Origin: Saccharomonospora glauca K62 | GTDB lineage: Bacteria > Actinomycetota > Actinomycetes > Mycobacteriales > Pseudonocardiaceae | Direction of reading: 5' to 3' | DNA length: 64,000 nt | NCBI RefSeq assembly: GCF_000243395.2 | Contig: NZ_CM001484.1 | Span: 3,404,524 to 3,468,523 of the forward strand | Shown: positions 47,592 through 56,846 of the stretch, one piece after another | How the letters are laid out: each line of letters begins with the position of its first letter | Position numbering within the stretch: position 1 is the stretch's first letter | Made by a program: the position numbers and the translations under genes | The notes under the pieces: model-generated | Database searches by the model: none | What the model saw: only the letters and a program-made list of their open reading frames with translations | What the model was told of the DNA's origin: nothing

Positions 47592-48278
47592 TCAGTCCTC
47601 GTCGAAACGACGACGTACCAGCGCCTCGATGCGGTCGACCGCCTCCTGCGCCTGGGGCCCGGTGGCCTCCACGCTGACCCGGTCTCCCTTGCGCGCTCCC
47701 AGCGACATGATCGCCAGCACGCTGTGACCGTCGGCCTCACCGTCGCCGAACCGGACCCGGACGTCGGCCTCCACTCCGGCGACGGCCCTGACCAACAGCG
47801 CGGCGGGCCGGGCGTGCAGCCCCGCCTCGTTGTCCAACGTGAACTCCGTCCGCACCGCGCCGGTCTCGGCGGCGGGAGCGGCCGGAGTGGTTTCGGCCTC
47901 ACCGGTGCCCCCGGCCTCGCTCGCGGCCCGCGCGACGCCCGCGCGGTCGGCGCCGCCCTGAGCGGCCACGGCCGCCGCCACCGCGCCTTCCACCAGCGGG
48001 GCGTCCACGACCACCGCCTTACCCGGATCGTCGAGCGCCTCCACGACCATCTCGGCCGTCATCTGCGCGCTGCCCAGGTCGTACAGCACCACGGCTCCGG
48101 CGCCCGTGTCGGCCCGCTCGACGGCGGCCGACACCGCGTCGTAGTCGGTGCCGATCCCGCCGTCCGCCGCGCCGCCCGCGGGCACCACCGTGACGTCGGG
48201 AGCCATCTGACCGGCCACCTCGGCGATGCCCTCGGCGAGCTTGGCGCTGTGCGACACCACCACGAGCCCGACCCTCAT
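47592..48278 (-). CDS. dhaM: dihydroxyacetone kinase phosphotransferase subunit DhaM with HPr domain, 228 aa
   Basis: The N-terminal EIIA-mannose-type domain has its phospho-His in VVSHSAKLAEGI (His10). The C-terminal HPr domain has GLHARPAALLV. Passes phosphate from PEP through enzyme I to DhaL-ADP. The linker is Ala/Glu/Thr-rich. Overlaps dhaL by four bases. DhaM fused to HPr but lacking an EI domain is a known arrangement. Confidence 0.93.
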   Translation of the reverse strand: MRVGLVVVSHSAKLAEGIAEVAGQMAPDVTVVPAGGAADGGIGTDYDAVSAAVERADTGAGAVVLYDLGSAQMTAEMVVEALDDPGKAVVVDAPLVEGAVAAAVAAQGGADRAGVARAASEAGGTGEAETTPAAPAAETGAVRTEFTLDNEAGLHARPAALLVRAVAGVEADVRVRFGDGEADGHSVLAIMSLGARKGDRVSVEATGPQAQEAVDRIEALVRRRFDED

Positions 48279-48898
48279 TGCGCCACCTCCGCGAACGCCC
48301 GCAACAGCAGGGCCGTGGACCGCGCTCCCGGATCGAGGTGCCCGATGCTGCGTTCCCCGAGGTAGGAGGCCCGGCCCTTCCTGGCCACGAGCGGCTTCGT
48401 GGAGTTCGCGCCCTCCTCGGCCGCATCCGCGGCGGCGGACAGCACCGCCGCCACCCCGTCGCCCTCGGCGCGCTCGGCGGCCTCGACGGCGGGCTTCAGC
48501 GCGTCCACCATCGTGGCGTCGCCGACCTCGGCCTTGCCCCGCACCACCACGCCGTCGAGCCCGGCCCGCAGCGCCGCCACGACCGCCGCCGCGTCCAGCT
48601 CGCTCGCCTGGCCCACGGCCGTGGCCGCGCGCAGGAACGCCGTTCCGTACAGGGGGCCGGCCGCGCCGCCCACCTTCGAGATGAGCGTGGTGGCCGCCAG
48701 TTTGAGCACGGCACCGGGGGTCTCCGGGACCGCTCCTTCGAGGCCGGCCGTCAACGCGGTGAACCCGCGGTGCAGGTTCTCGCCGTGGTCCGCGTCCCCG
48801 ATCGGCCGGTCGAGATCGGTGAGCTCCGACCGGTGTTCGGCGACGGTCTCGGCGGCGGCCCGCAGGGCGGCCGCGACGTCGTTCGCGGTACAGGCCAT
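48275..48898 (-). CDS. dhaL: dihydroxyacetone kinase ADP-binding subunit DhaL, 207 aa
   Basis: Magnesium/nucleotide site in PIGDADHGENLHRGF; GGAAGPLYGTAFL is the nucleotide loop. ATG 48898 shares a base with the dhaK stop (TGATG), so the start upstream in dhaK is rejected. Confidence 0.94.
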   Translation of the reverse strand: MACTANDVAAALRAAAETVAEHRSELTDLDRPIGDADHGENLHRGFTALTAGLEGAVPETPGAVLKLAATTLISKVGGAAGPLYGTAFLRAATAVGQASELDAAAVVAALRAGLDGVVVRGKAEVGDATMVDALKPAVEAAERAEGDGVAAVLSAAADAAEEGANSTKPLVARKGRASYLGERSIGHLDPGARSTALLLRAFAEVAQ

Positions 48899-49896
48899 CA
48901 CATCCCCCAACGCAGTGCGGGTGTCTTCACCGGAGCGTCCCACAGCTCGGTCAACCGCTCGTCCAGCCGCAGGACCGTCAGGCTGATGCCCTGCATTTCC
49001 AGGCTCGTGATGTACGGGCCGACGAGTCGGCGTACCACGTTGACCCCTCGGTCGGCGAGCAGTCGCTCTGCGATGCCGTGCGCGAGGTACACCTCTAACA
49101 GTGGCGATCCACCCATCGAGTTGGTGAACAGCAGCACGTCGTCACCACGCTGCAACGACAGGTCGTCCGCCACCGCCGCCACCATGCGCTCCACGAGCGC
49201 GGAGGCGGGCTCCACCGGAATGCGTTCCCGGCCCGGTTCCCCGTGGATGCCGATACCGAACTCCACCTCGTTCTCACCGAGCTCGAAGCTGGGCTCCCCG
49301 ACGTGGGGCACGGTCGGCGCCGTCAGCGCCACGCCGATCGAACGCACCTGCTCGACCACGTTGCGAGCCACCGACTCCACGGTGTCCAGGTCGTCGCCCC
49401 GTTCGGCCGCCGCCCCGGCGATCTTCTCCAACAGCACCGTGCCACCCACGCCCCGACGGCCCGCGGTGAACGTGGAGTCCGCCACGGCCACGTCGTCGTC
49501 GATCACCACGGTGCGCACGTCGAGCCCCTCGGCCGACGCGAGTTCGGCCGCGGTCTCGAAGTTCAGCACGTCCCCGGTGTAGTTCTTCACCACGAGCAGC
49601 GCGCCCGCGTCGCCCGTGGTGGCCGAGATCGCCGCTTGCACCGCGTCCGGGGTCGGTGAGGTGAACACCGCACCCGGAACCGCGGCGTGCAGCATCCCCG
49701 GCCCCACGAACCCCACGTGCAACGGCTCGTGACCGGAGCCACCACCGGAGATGACCGATGCCCCGCGCGCGGGCGAGTCGGCGCGCACGACGATGTTCGG
49801 TTCGTACTCCACTCGCACGAGGTCGGCATGCGCGGCGGCGAGACCCGCCAGCGAGTCCGCGACCACTGTCGCCGGATCGTCGATGATCTTCTTCAC
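48898..49896 (-). CDS. dhaK: dihydroxyacetone kinase substrate-binding subunit DhaK, 332 aa
   Basis: Binds dihydroxyacetone covalently through His: GGGSGHEPLHVGFVG region and later THSDGDxG-like VKNYTGDVLNFETA loop. First gene of dhaK-dhaL-dhaM, giving PEP-dependent glycerone phosphate production. Confidence 0.95.
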   Translation of the reverse strand: MKKIIDDPATVVADSLAGLAAAHADLVRVEYEPNIVVRADSPARGASVISGGGSGHEPLHVGFVGPGMLHAAVPGAVFTSPTPDAVQAAISATTGDAGALLVVKNYTGDVLNFETAAELASAEGLDVRTVVIDDDVAVADSTFTAGRRGVGGTVLLEKIAGAAAERGDDLDTVESVARNVVEQVRSIGVALTAPTVPHVGEPSFELGENEVEFGIGIHGEPGRERIPVEPASALVERMVAAVADDLSLQRGDDVLLFTNSMGGSPLLEVYLAHGIAERLLADRGVNVVRRLVGPYITSLEMQGISLTVLRLDERLTELWDAPVKTPALRWGM

Positions 49897-49957
49897 TGCT
49901 ACCTCCGAGCGCGGAATGCGTGGCAGGTCCGGTTCTCAACCTAACCAAATTCCGCTG

Positions 49958-50971
49958 CTACGGCAGGGTCTTCACCATCGCCTTCGCAAGCTCGGTCACC
50001 CGCTCGCACGCGGTGTCGACGTCCGCCTCCGACGCATAGTCGTAGTAGTGCAGGCTGAGGATCTCGGCCTCTTCCTCCCCCAGTTCACGGTGGTTCCACG
50101 ACACGGAGCACTCGGCCATGTCCGACGCGCCCGGTTCCTGCACGGCGGTCAGCCCGTCCACCAGCTCGATCTCGTTCGTGCCCTCGTACGGCGCCACGGG
50201 CCAGCCGACCCTCGCGTAGGCGTGTGCGGTGATGCGGCCCTGCGAGAGCATGCAGAAGTGCAGGCCGCTGGGCATCACATCGGCCTCGTCCCCGTCCTCA
50301 CCCAGCGCCGCGAGGAACTCCTCGGACTGGAAGGACTCGCAGAGGTCCACCGTCAGCAGCGAGCCCTCCTCCGGCATCAGCTGCGGTGGGTTCGCCCGAA
50401 GCTGCTCGACCACCCCTTCGAGTACCAGGTAACTGGTCTGGCACGCGTCACCGCCGCCTTGTTCGTAGTTGGCCATCAGGCTGATGCCGAGCCCCGGATT
50501 ATGGTTCGTCACCGCGGTCGAGATGCACGACGTGTCGTCGATGCTCAGCTGCACCAGCGGCAATCCGGCGACGTTGCCCGTGGCCTGGTCGGGGAACACC
50601 CCGCCCTCGCCCAGTTCGAGTGACACGCGGATGGGCTTGCCTCCCACGTCCACGAACGAGCGCGAACACTCCCCCCAGCCACCGCTACCGAAATCTTCCT
50701 GCGGGGTGAAGTTGAAGTTGCCGACGAAGTCGTCACTCAGCAGGCCACAGGCGTCCACCGTCCGCAACGTCGCCAGTTCGAGGGCGGGGTCGTCGATCGG
50801 CCCGGACGGCACCGAGCCCTGACCGCCCCCCGACTCGGCCAACTCCGTGGCGGGCACCGTGGTGCGCTCGAAGTTCTTCTTCGTCAGATCCTCGCCCGCA
50901 CAACCGGTGAGCAACCCCAGCGTGGCAACCCAACAGACGATCATCCGACGCGATACAGCACGACTCAACAC
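49958..50971 (-). CDS. DUF3558-like lipoprotein, 337 aa
   Basis: Signal peptide with lipobox (LGLLTGCAGE), then two Cys-containing repeat-like domains (VDACGLLSDDF ... and VDLCESFQSEEF), the pattern of actinobacterial DUF3558 proteins. Extracytoplasmic; function unknown. Confidence 0.75.
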   Translation of the reverse strand: MLSRAVSRRMIVCWVATLGLLTGCAGEDLTKKNFERTTVPATELAESGGGQGSVPSGPIDDPALELATLRTVDACGLLSDDFVGNFNFTPQEDFGSGGWGECSRSFVDVGGKPIRVSLELGEGGVFPDQATGNVAGLPLVQLSIDDTSCISTAVTNHNPGLGISLMANYEQGGGDACQTSYLVLEGVVEQLRANPPQLMPEEGSLLTVDLCESFQSEEFLAALGEDGDEADVMPSGLHFCMLSQGRITAHAYARVGWPVAPYEGTNEIELVDGLTAVQEPGASDMAECSVSWNHRELGEEEAEILSLHYYDYASEADVDTACERVTELAKAMVKTLP

Positions 50972-51050
50972 GGGTGCACGTTAGCCGTCGCCCGCTTCGG
51001 CGCGTGCGGGGTTCCCACGATCACGGTCCGACGAGCGTCCGAGGGAGGCT

Positions 51051-51710
51051 TCAGAAGAGAGTGAGATCGTTGCTCTCGATGCCGCGCAGCTTGTCGTAGT
51101 CCAAGGTCACGCACCGGATTCCGCGGTCCTCGGCGAGCGTGCGCGCCTGCGGTTTGATTTGCTGCGCTGCGAAGACCCCCCGGACGGGCGCCAGCAACGG
51201 GTCCCGGTTCAGCAGTTCCAGGTACCGCGTGAGTTGCTCGACGCCGTCGATCTCCCCACGCCGTTTGATCTCCACCGCCACGGTGCCGCCGTCGGCGTCG
51301 CGCGCGAGGATGTCCACCGGACCGATGGCGGTCATGTACTCGCGGCGCACGAGCGTGTAGCCCTCGCCGAGCGTGGTGATGTGCTCGGCGAGAAGTTCCT
51401 GCAGGTGCGCTTCGACCCCGTCCTTCACCAGGCCCGGTTCGGCGCCGAGGTCGTGCTTCACCTCGTCGATGATCTGCTCGATCGTGATGACGAGTTTCTC
51501 GCCCGCCTTGTTCTCGACGATCCACAGGTTGCCGTCCTCGATGAGCCAGCACGGCGGGCTCATCCAGTTCAACGGCTTGTAGGCGCGGTCGTCGGAGTGC
51601 ACCGACACCGATCCGTCGGCCTTGACGAGCAGCAGACGGGTGGCCATCGGCAGATGGGCGGTCAAGCGGCCGGCGTAGTCCACCTGGCACCGGGCGATCA
51701 CTAAGCGCAC
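51051..51710 (-). CDS. nucS: endonuclease NucS, 219 aa
   Basis: Mismatch-specific endonuclease that replaces MutS/MutL in most actinobacteria. The C-terminal RecB-like nuclease site is visible in [20 protein letters not shown] then [13 protein letters not shown]-terminal dimer/DNA-binding part begins [20 protein letters not shown]. Expected loss of function would raise transition mutation rate. Confidence 0.95.
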   Translation of the reverse strand: MRLVIARCQVDYAGRLTAHLPMATRLLLVKADGSVSVHSDDRAYKPLNWMSPPCWLIEDGNLWIVENKAGEKLVITIEQIIDEVKHDLGAEPGLVKDGVEAHLQELLAEHITTLGEGYTLVRREYMTAIGPVDILARDADGGTVAVEIKRRGEIDGVEQLTRYLELLNRDPLLAPVRGVFAAQQIKPQARTLAEDRGIRCVTLDYDKLRGIESNDLTLF

Positions 51711-51877
51711 GACGAGAGGGTAGGCGACTGCGGTGAGGGAGTATCCGCCCCCCGCGATGATCCCCCGATCGAGCGGCCTCCCTCCGTATCACCGAGGCCC
51801 GGCCGACGGGCAGGGCACCGTCCCCCCGGAGCGACCGCGAGAGGACCCCGCGAGGACGTCGGGGGAGAATGTCCCGG

Positions 51878-52417
51878 ATGGAACGACTCGGCTCACGCCA
51901 GGTGTACGCCAACGACTGGATAACGGTCCGTGAGGACAAGATCCGCCGCGCCGACGGCTCGGACGGCATCTACGGGGTCGTCGACAAACCCGACTACGCG
52001 CTCGTCATCCCCCTGGCCGGGAACAAGACGATGCTCGTCGAACAGTTCCGGTATCCGCTCGGGCTCCGCCGCTGGGAGTTCCCCCAGGGCACCGCGCCCG
52101 GTCGCGCCGAGCTGGCTCCCGCCGAACTCGCGGCCCGCGAACTGCGGGAGGAGACGGGCCTGTCGGCGGGGCGGCTGGTGGAGATCGGGTTGCTCGACGT
52201 CGCGCCGGGGCTGTCGAGCCAGCGGGGCCGGGTGTTCGTGGCGACGGACCTCACGGAGGGTCCCCCGGAGCGGGAGCCCGAGGAGCAGGACATGCGAACG
52301 GCCTGGTTCGACCGCGACCGGGTGGAACGGATGATCGCCGACGACGAGATCACCGACGCCCAGTCCATCGCCGCCTACGCTCTCCTGCTCCTGTGGGAGC
52401 GCCGCAACCGCCGCTGA
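51878..52417 (+). CDS. NUDIX hydrolase, ADP-ribose pyrophosphatase-like, 179 aa
   Basis: Nudix box: the Gly of GTAPG, then AELAARELREETGLSAGRLV (REx2EE core). Sequence before it (VDKPDYALVIPLAGNKTMLV) matches ADP-ribose/GDP-mannose hydrolases. ATG 51878 has GGGGGAG ten bases upstream; ATG 51869 lies directly against that site. Confidence 0.9.
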   Translation: MERLGSRQVYANDWITVREDKIRRADGSDGIYGVVDKPDYALVIPLAGNKTMLVEQFRYPLGLRRWEFPQGTAPGRAELAPAELAARELREETGLSAGRLVEIGLLDVAPGLSSQRGRVFVATDLTEGPPEREPEEQDMRTAWFDRDRVERMIADDEITDAQSIAAYALLLLWERRNRR

Positions 52418-52450
52418 GGACGAACCTCCCCGACGGGTCTTCCGAGGAGA

Positions 52451-52531
52451 CCGACACCGTGTCCGCACGTCCCGCACCCGTGCCCGCGGGCCCACGACCG
52501 GCCCCGGACACACTCGCGGACACGGTGTCGG
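52451..52531. terminator. 16-bp perfect inverted repeat between convergent genes
   Basis: CCGACACCGTGTCCGC (52451-52466) pairs perfectly with 52516-52531. The loop contains further CCGCACCCGTG-type words, and the arms contain the GTGTCCGC word of the repeat patch at 37662-37857. It separates the NUDIX gene from the convergent crotonase gene and can terminate both. Confidence 0.65.
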
Positions 52532-52534
52532 AGG

Positions 52535-53308
52535 TCAGTCGGGCCACTCGGGGCGCCGCTTCTCCAGAAACGCCGCCATGCCCTCCTTGGCACCGGGCAG
52601 TTGCGACGCCGAGGCCATGACCTCCACGGCGAGGTCGTAGGCGTCCCGCTCCGGTCGGTCGAGCTGCGCGTACAGGGTGCGCTTGCCCAACGCCTTCGAC
52701 GCCCGGCTGCCTCGGGTGGCCCTGGCCAGCAGCTCGGCGACCGCGTCGTCGAGCTCGGTGTCCGGCACCACCCTGTTGACCAGCCCCCAGTCGAGCGCCG
52801 TCGTGGCGTCGATGGGATCGCCCGTGAGCGCAAGCTCCATCAATCGTTTCCGGCCGATCGCCCGCGCCACCGGGACGGCGGGGGTGTGACAGAACCACCC
52901 GCCCTTCCCGCCCGGCAGCGCGAACGCCGCCGACTCGGCGGCCACGGCCAAGTCGCACGAGGCCACGAGCTGGCAGCCCGCCGCCGTCGCGAGCCCGTGG
53001 ACCCGAGCGACGACCACCTGCGGCACGGCTTGGAGGGTGCCCATCAGCTCGGTGCACAACCGCAGCAACTCCCGCACCCCGGACAGGTCTCGGGCAGCGA
53101 CGTCGGCGAAGTCGTGCCCCGCCGAGAACACGGGCCCCGCACCGGCCAGGACGATGCCGGTCGCGTCCGACTCGCCCGCCTCGGTGAAGGCGGAGAGCAG
53201 TTCCCGCAGGTGTGGCTCGGACAGCGAGTTACGCCGCGCGGGCCGATTCATGGTGATCGTGACGGTGCCGTCCTCCCGTTTGACGAGGACGTGTTCGTAG
53301 TCACCCAT
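52535..53308 (-). CDS. enoyl-CoA hydratase/isomerase superfamily protein, 257 aa
   Basis: Crotonase fold with oxyanion segments FSAGHDFADV and HGLATAAGCQLVASCDLAVA. The usual catalytic Glu pair is not evident (GCQLVASCD and GGKGGWF take those places), so it may not be a classical hydratase; isomerase, decarboxylase-like or ECHDC3-like roles are possible. Confidence 0.85.
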   Translation of the reverse strand: MGDYEHVLVKREDGTVTITMNRPARRNSLSEPHLRELLSAFTEAGESDATGIVLAGAGPVFSAGHDFADVAARDLSGVRELLRLCTELMGTLQAVPQVVVARVHGLATAAGCQLVASCDLAVAAESAAFALPGGKGGWFCHTPAVPVARAIGRKRLMELALTGDPIDATTALDWGLVNRVVPDTELDDAVAELLARATRGSRASKALGKRTLYAQLDRPERDAYDLAVEVMASASQLPGAKEGMAAFLEKRRPEWPD

Positions 53309-53362
53309 GCTGCGACCGTAACCCGCCCCGGCACTCCCACCAAGACCGCGAACGGCGGTACC

Positions 53363-54172
53363 TCACGCCCGGTCGAGAACGGCGTGCAGGAACTCCCTGG
53401 TCCGCTCGTGGTCCGGGTCGGTGAACAGCTTGTCCGGTTTGGCGTCCTCGATGATCTGGCCCCGGTCGAACATCATGACGCGGTCCGACACGTCCCGCGC
53501 GAACTGCATCTCGTGCGTGACGCAGAGGAAGGTGATGTCGGTGGTCTCGGCGATCTCCCTCAGCACCGCGAGCACCCCCGCCACGAGTTCGGGGTCCAGC
53601 GCGGAGGTCACCTCGTCGAGCAGGAGGACCTCGGGCTCCATGGCCAACGCGCGTGCGATGGCCACCCGCTGCTGCTGGCCTCCCGAGAGCTGGGACGGGT
53701 GCGCGTCGATCTTGTCGCTCAGCCCCACCATCTCCAGCAGCGACCTCGCCTTCTCCTCGGCCTCGTCGCGCGACTGGCCGAGCACCCGGATCGGCGCCTC
53801 GGTGATGTTCTGCAGCACCTTCATGTTCGGGAACAGGTTGAACTGCTGGAACACCATTCCGATGCGCCGGCGCACCTTCCGTAGGTGCTTCTCGTCGGCG
53901 GGGACGAGTTTACCGTTTTTCTCCATGTGGCTGAGGTACTCCTCACCCACCTGAATAGTGCCGCCGTTGACGCGCTCCAACGTCATCAGCAACCGCAGAA
54001 TGGTGGTTTTACCCGAGCCGCTCGGCCCGATGAGGGTGACGAACTCGCCGGGCTCGACTTCGAAGCTCAGATCACGAAGCACGACATTGTCGCCGAACTT
54101 CTTCACCACCCGGTCGAAGCGAATCATCACGTCGGACACCGGGCGGGTCGACGGATTACTTTGCGAGTCCAA
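53363..54172 (-). CDS. ehuA: ectoine/hydroxyectoine ABC transporter ATP-binding protein, 269 aa
   Basis: Walker A GPSGSGKTT, Q-loop FQQFNLFPNMKV, signature LSGGQQQR, Walker B VLLLDEVTSALD. A polar-amino-acid-type ATPase at the end of ehuBCDA order. Start TTG 54172 with GGAG seven bases upstream overlaps ehuD; GTG 54136 is an alternative. Confidence 0.9.
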   Translation of the reverse strand: MDSQSNPSTRPVSDVMIRFDRVVKKFGDNVVLRDLSFEVEPGEFVTLIGPSGSGKTTILRLLMTLERVNGGTIQVGEEYLSHMEKNGKLVPADEKHLRKVRRRIGMVFQQFNLFPNMKVLQNITEAPIRVLGQSRDEAEEKARSLLEMVGLSDKIDAHPSQLSGGQQQRVAIARALAMEPEVLLLDEVTSALDPELVAGVLAVLREIAETTDITFLCVTHEMQFARDVSDRVMMFDRGQIIEDAKPDKLFTDPDHERTREFLHAVLDRA

Positions 54173-54818
54173 AACGACGCTCCAAGTATCGAACGAGCAG
54201 TGAAGCGGGGTAGCTCAGCAGGAGGAAAAGAACACCGGCGATCGTGATCGGCTCCACGTACCGGAAGGCCAGCGACGCCTCCTCCTCGGCCGCGCCCACG
54301 ATGTCGAGGACACCGATCGCGAGCAACAACGGTGTCTCCTTGAACATCGAAATGGTGTAGTTACCGAGCGCGGGCAGCACCCGTGGAATGGCCTGCGGCA
54401 GAACCACCGCGGTCCAGACGCGGCGGGTGGGCAGGCTCAACGCGGTCGCGGCCTCCCACTGACCCCGCGGAACGGCCTCGATCCCCGCACGGTAGACCTC
54501 GGCGGTGTAGGTGGCGTAGTGCAGCCCGAGGCCGAGCACACCGGTGACCATCGGCGACAGCGTGACACCCACCAGCGGCAGCACGTAGAACAGGAAGAAC
54601 AACTGCACCAACAGCGGCGTGCTGCGAACGAACTCCATGAACAGCCACACCACCGTGCTGACCAGCCGGACACGGGAGCGGCGCAGCAGCGCGAACACCA
54701 GTCCCAGCACGTAGGCGAGCAGCGAACCGAGGACGGTGGCCTGGAGGGTGACCAGCAGACCCTTGAGGATCGCGGGCAGGACCTCGAAGGTGTAGTCCCA
54801 GTCCCAGCTGAAGTTCAC
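54156..54818 (-). CDS. ehuD: ectoine/hydroxyectoine ABC transporter permease EhuD, 220 aa
   Basis: His/Glu/Gln/Arg/opine-type inner-membrane permease with about five helices; the EAA loop reads EAATALSLPTRRVWTAVVLP. Overlaps ehuC by four bases and ehuA by 17. Confidence 0.88.
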   Translation of the reverse strand: MNFSWDWDYTFEVLPAILKGLLVTLQATVLGSLLAYVLGLVFALLRRSRVRLVSTVVWLFMEFVRSTPLLVQLFFLFYVLPLVGVTLSPMVTGVLGLGLHYATYTAEVYRAGIEAVPRGQWEAATALSLPTRRVWTAVVLPQAIPRVLPALGNYTISMFKETPLLLAIGVLDIVGAAEEEASLAFRYVEPITIAGVLFLLLSYPASLLVRYLERRFGLAK

Positions 54819-55525
54819 GCGACACCACCGCCCCTCGCGATCGCCGCCTCACGCTTCGGCGGGGTCCTGCCGACCTTCCTCGCTGCCCACCGCTCCAGCA
54901 ACCGCATCAGGAATGTGATCACAATGGACAGTACAAGGTAGAACAACAGCAGGATCGTGAAGATCAGCGCGACCTGGCCCGTGAAGGCGGGCACGAGAAT
55001 GACCGTGGCCTGGTGCGTCATCTCGGGCACCGTGATGAAGGTCAACAGTGCCGTGCCCTTGAGCAACTGGATGAACAGGTTGTTGAACGGAGGCACCATC
55101 TCCACCAACGCCTGGGGGAGGATGACCCGCCTCATCCGCTGGGCCGGGCTGAAGTTGAGCGCCACACAGCCCTCGTGCTGCTCCTTGGGCACCGACTGCA
55201 CGGCCCCCCTGACGATCTCGGCCCCGTAGGCGCCGAAGTTCAGGCCGAGCACCAGCACACCGGCCCACAACGGCAGCAGCTGGAACCCCGTCAGCACGGG
55301 AAGCACGAAGTAGAGCCAGAAAAGCTGGACGACCTCCGAGGTACCGCGCCAGACCTCGACGTAGACCCGAGTGACGGCCCTGACGGCGGTGTGCCGCGAC
55401 AGCATCGCGAGACCGGCCACAAAGGACAGTATGGTTGCCAGGATGATACCGCCGACGGTCGCCTGGACCGTCACCAACAAGCCGTCGGCGATGACGGAGA
55501 CGAAGTGAGAAACGTTATCGAACAT
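54815..55525 (-). CDS. ehuC: ectoine/hydroxyectoine ABC transporter permease EhuC, 236 aa
   Basis: Second permease of the pair; EAA-like loop EGCVALNFSPAQRMRRVILP and several hydrophobic helices. Forms a heterodimer with EhuD. Follows ehuB by 22 bases. Confidence 0.88.
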   Translation of the reverse strand: MFDNVSHFVSVIADGLLVTVQATVGGIILATILSFVAGLAMLSRHTAVRAVTRVYVEVWRGTSEVVQLFWLYFVLPVLTGFQLLPLWAGVLVLGLNFGAYGAEIVRGAVQSVPKEQHEGCVALNFSPAQRMRRVILPQALVEMVPPFNNLFIQLLKGTALLTFITVPEMTHQATVILVPAFTGQVALIFTILLLFYLVLSIVITFLMRLLERWAARKVGRTPPKREAAIARGGGVA

Positions 55526-55547
55526 ACTTGGTTACCGAGTCCGGGCA

Positions 55548-56456
55548 TCACTCTCCCGAGCACAGCTGTTCGGTGGTGACGTCCGCCGGTGGCAGGTTGT
55601 CCTCCGTGAAGCCGAACGGCCGCACGATCTCCAACCACTGCCCGTTCTCGTGGATCTTCTGCAACTCCTGGTTGAAGGCGTTCACCAGGTCCGTGTCGCC
55701 CTTGCGGAACACGAAACCGCCCGCCTGGATCTGCTCCACACCGTCCACGATCGGCACGAAGCCCTCGGTCACCTCAAGTTGCGCGTCGGGGTTTTGGTCC
55801 AGCAACGCACGCAACGAGATGTCGGTGAGCGCACCCGCGTAGGCACGACCCGCCTGGATCGCCTGCAACATGTCGGCCTGAGCACCATAGGTCTGCACGT
55901 CGGCGATGTCCAGCGCCTGGGCGACCTGTTGTTCGATCGTGCCGGAGAGGACGGCGAGGGTCACGCCCTTGGCCTTGACGTCCTCGAAGTTGTTGACTCC
56001 CTCGGGATTTCCTTGCGGCACAAGGAAAGCCGTGTTGGTGACGTAGTCGACGGCGGAGAACTGCGCCTGCTTGCACCGCTGCGGGATGATGGCCATACCG
56101 GCGGCGACCATGTCGTACTGACCCGCGTTCAGACCGGGGATCAGCTGGCCGAACTCCACCTGGGTGGCCTCGACGTTGGGGACCCCGATCGCCTTGAACA
56201 CCGCCTTGGCCACCTCGGGGGACTCCCCGGTCACCTCGCCGTCACGCGTGAATCCGTAAGGAATCTCACCGGCGATACCGACCCTCACGGTGCCGGCGTC
56301 ACGAAGTCTCTGCAGCGTGTTTCCGCCACCCTGACCACCTGTTTGCGGTGCTTCCGTACACGCCGCCGCGAGCGTTGCGGTGACCCCGACCGCCAGCGCA
56401 CCTTTCATGGCAGATCGTCGGGACAGAACCCGTCGTGCCCACTCACCCTGAGCCAT
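55548..56456 (-). CDS. ehuB: ectoine/hydroxyectoine-binding lipoprotein EhuB, 302 aa
   Basis: The N-terminus has SRRSAMKGA (twin-Arg-like) and lipobox LAAACTEA, suggesting Tat-exported lipoprotein. The binding domain starts LRDAGTVRVGIAGEIPYGFT and follows the family 3 solute-binding fold. Import of compatible solutes fits osmotic or nutritional uptake; no ectoine-degradation genes are in the window, so the substrate is by similarity. Confidence 0.88.
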   Translation of the reverse strand: MAQGEWARRVLSRRSAMKGALAVGVTATLAAACTEAPQTGGQGGGNTLQRLRDAGTVRVGIAGEIPYGFTRDGEVTGESPEVAKAVFKAIGVPNVEATQVEFGQLIPGLNAGQYDMVAAGMAIIPQRCKQAQFSAVDYVTNTAFLVPQGNPEGVNNFEDVKAKGVTLAVLSGTIEQQVAQALDIADVQTYGAQADMLQAIQAGRAYAGALTDISLRALLDQNPDAQLEVTEGFVPIVDGVEQIQAGGFVFRKGDTDLVNAFNQELQKIHENGQWLEIVRPFGFTEDNLPPADVTTEQLCSGE

Positions 56457-56846
56457 GATCGCACCCCTTACCGATTGGGCCTGTTCGCCGACTCAGACGA
56501 ACGATCTTCTCCTACATGGTCACCGAACGTAGGTGTTCAACACGATCGGGTCAAAACAGAAGTGACCCTCCGTTACCAGAACGAGATCAACACCACAAAG
56601 CATCGAAACGGTGGGTCAGCTCCCGCCACCACCTACTTCGCGGACGGTGAGTAACCATTTCGACTCAACTTCCGACTGCGCATATTCCCTATACCGACCG
56701 TATGTCTGTACCCATGATTTCGCAGCTCAACGGCATGTCGGAGCGAATTCCACCCGCTTCGGCATTCGCCGTGACACGGGACTCGCGCGGAGGCCACTCT
56801 CCGCACGACGGCGAGCACGATGCGCTTCCGGCTACGCTGGGGTGAC
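56457..56846. other. 390-bp gap between ehuB and lysE-type gene
   Basis: Divergent promoter region of the ehu operon and the exporter. It is less GC-rich than its surroundings (about 56540-56720). I see no hairpin, riboswitch-like fold, or convincing small gene. Confidence 0.4.
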
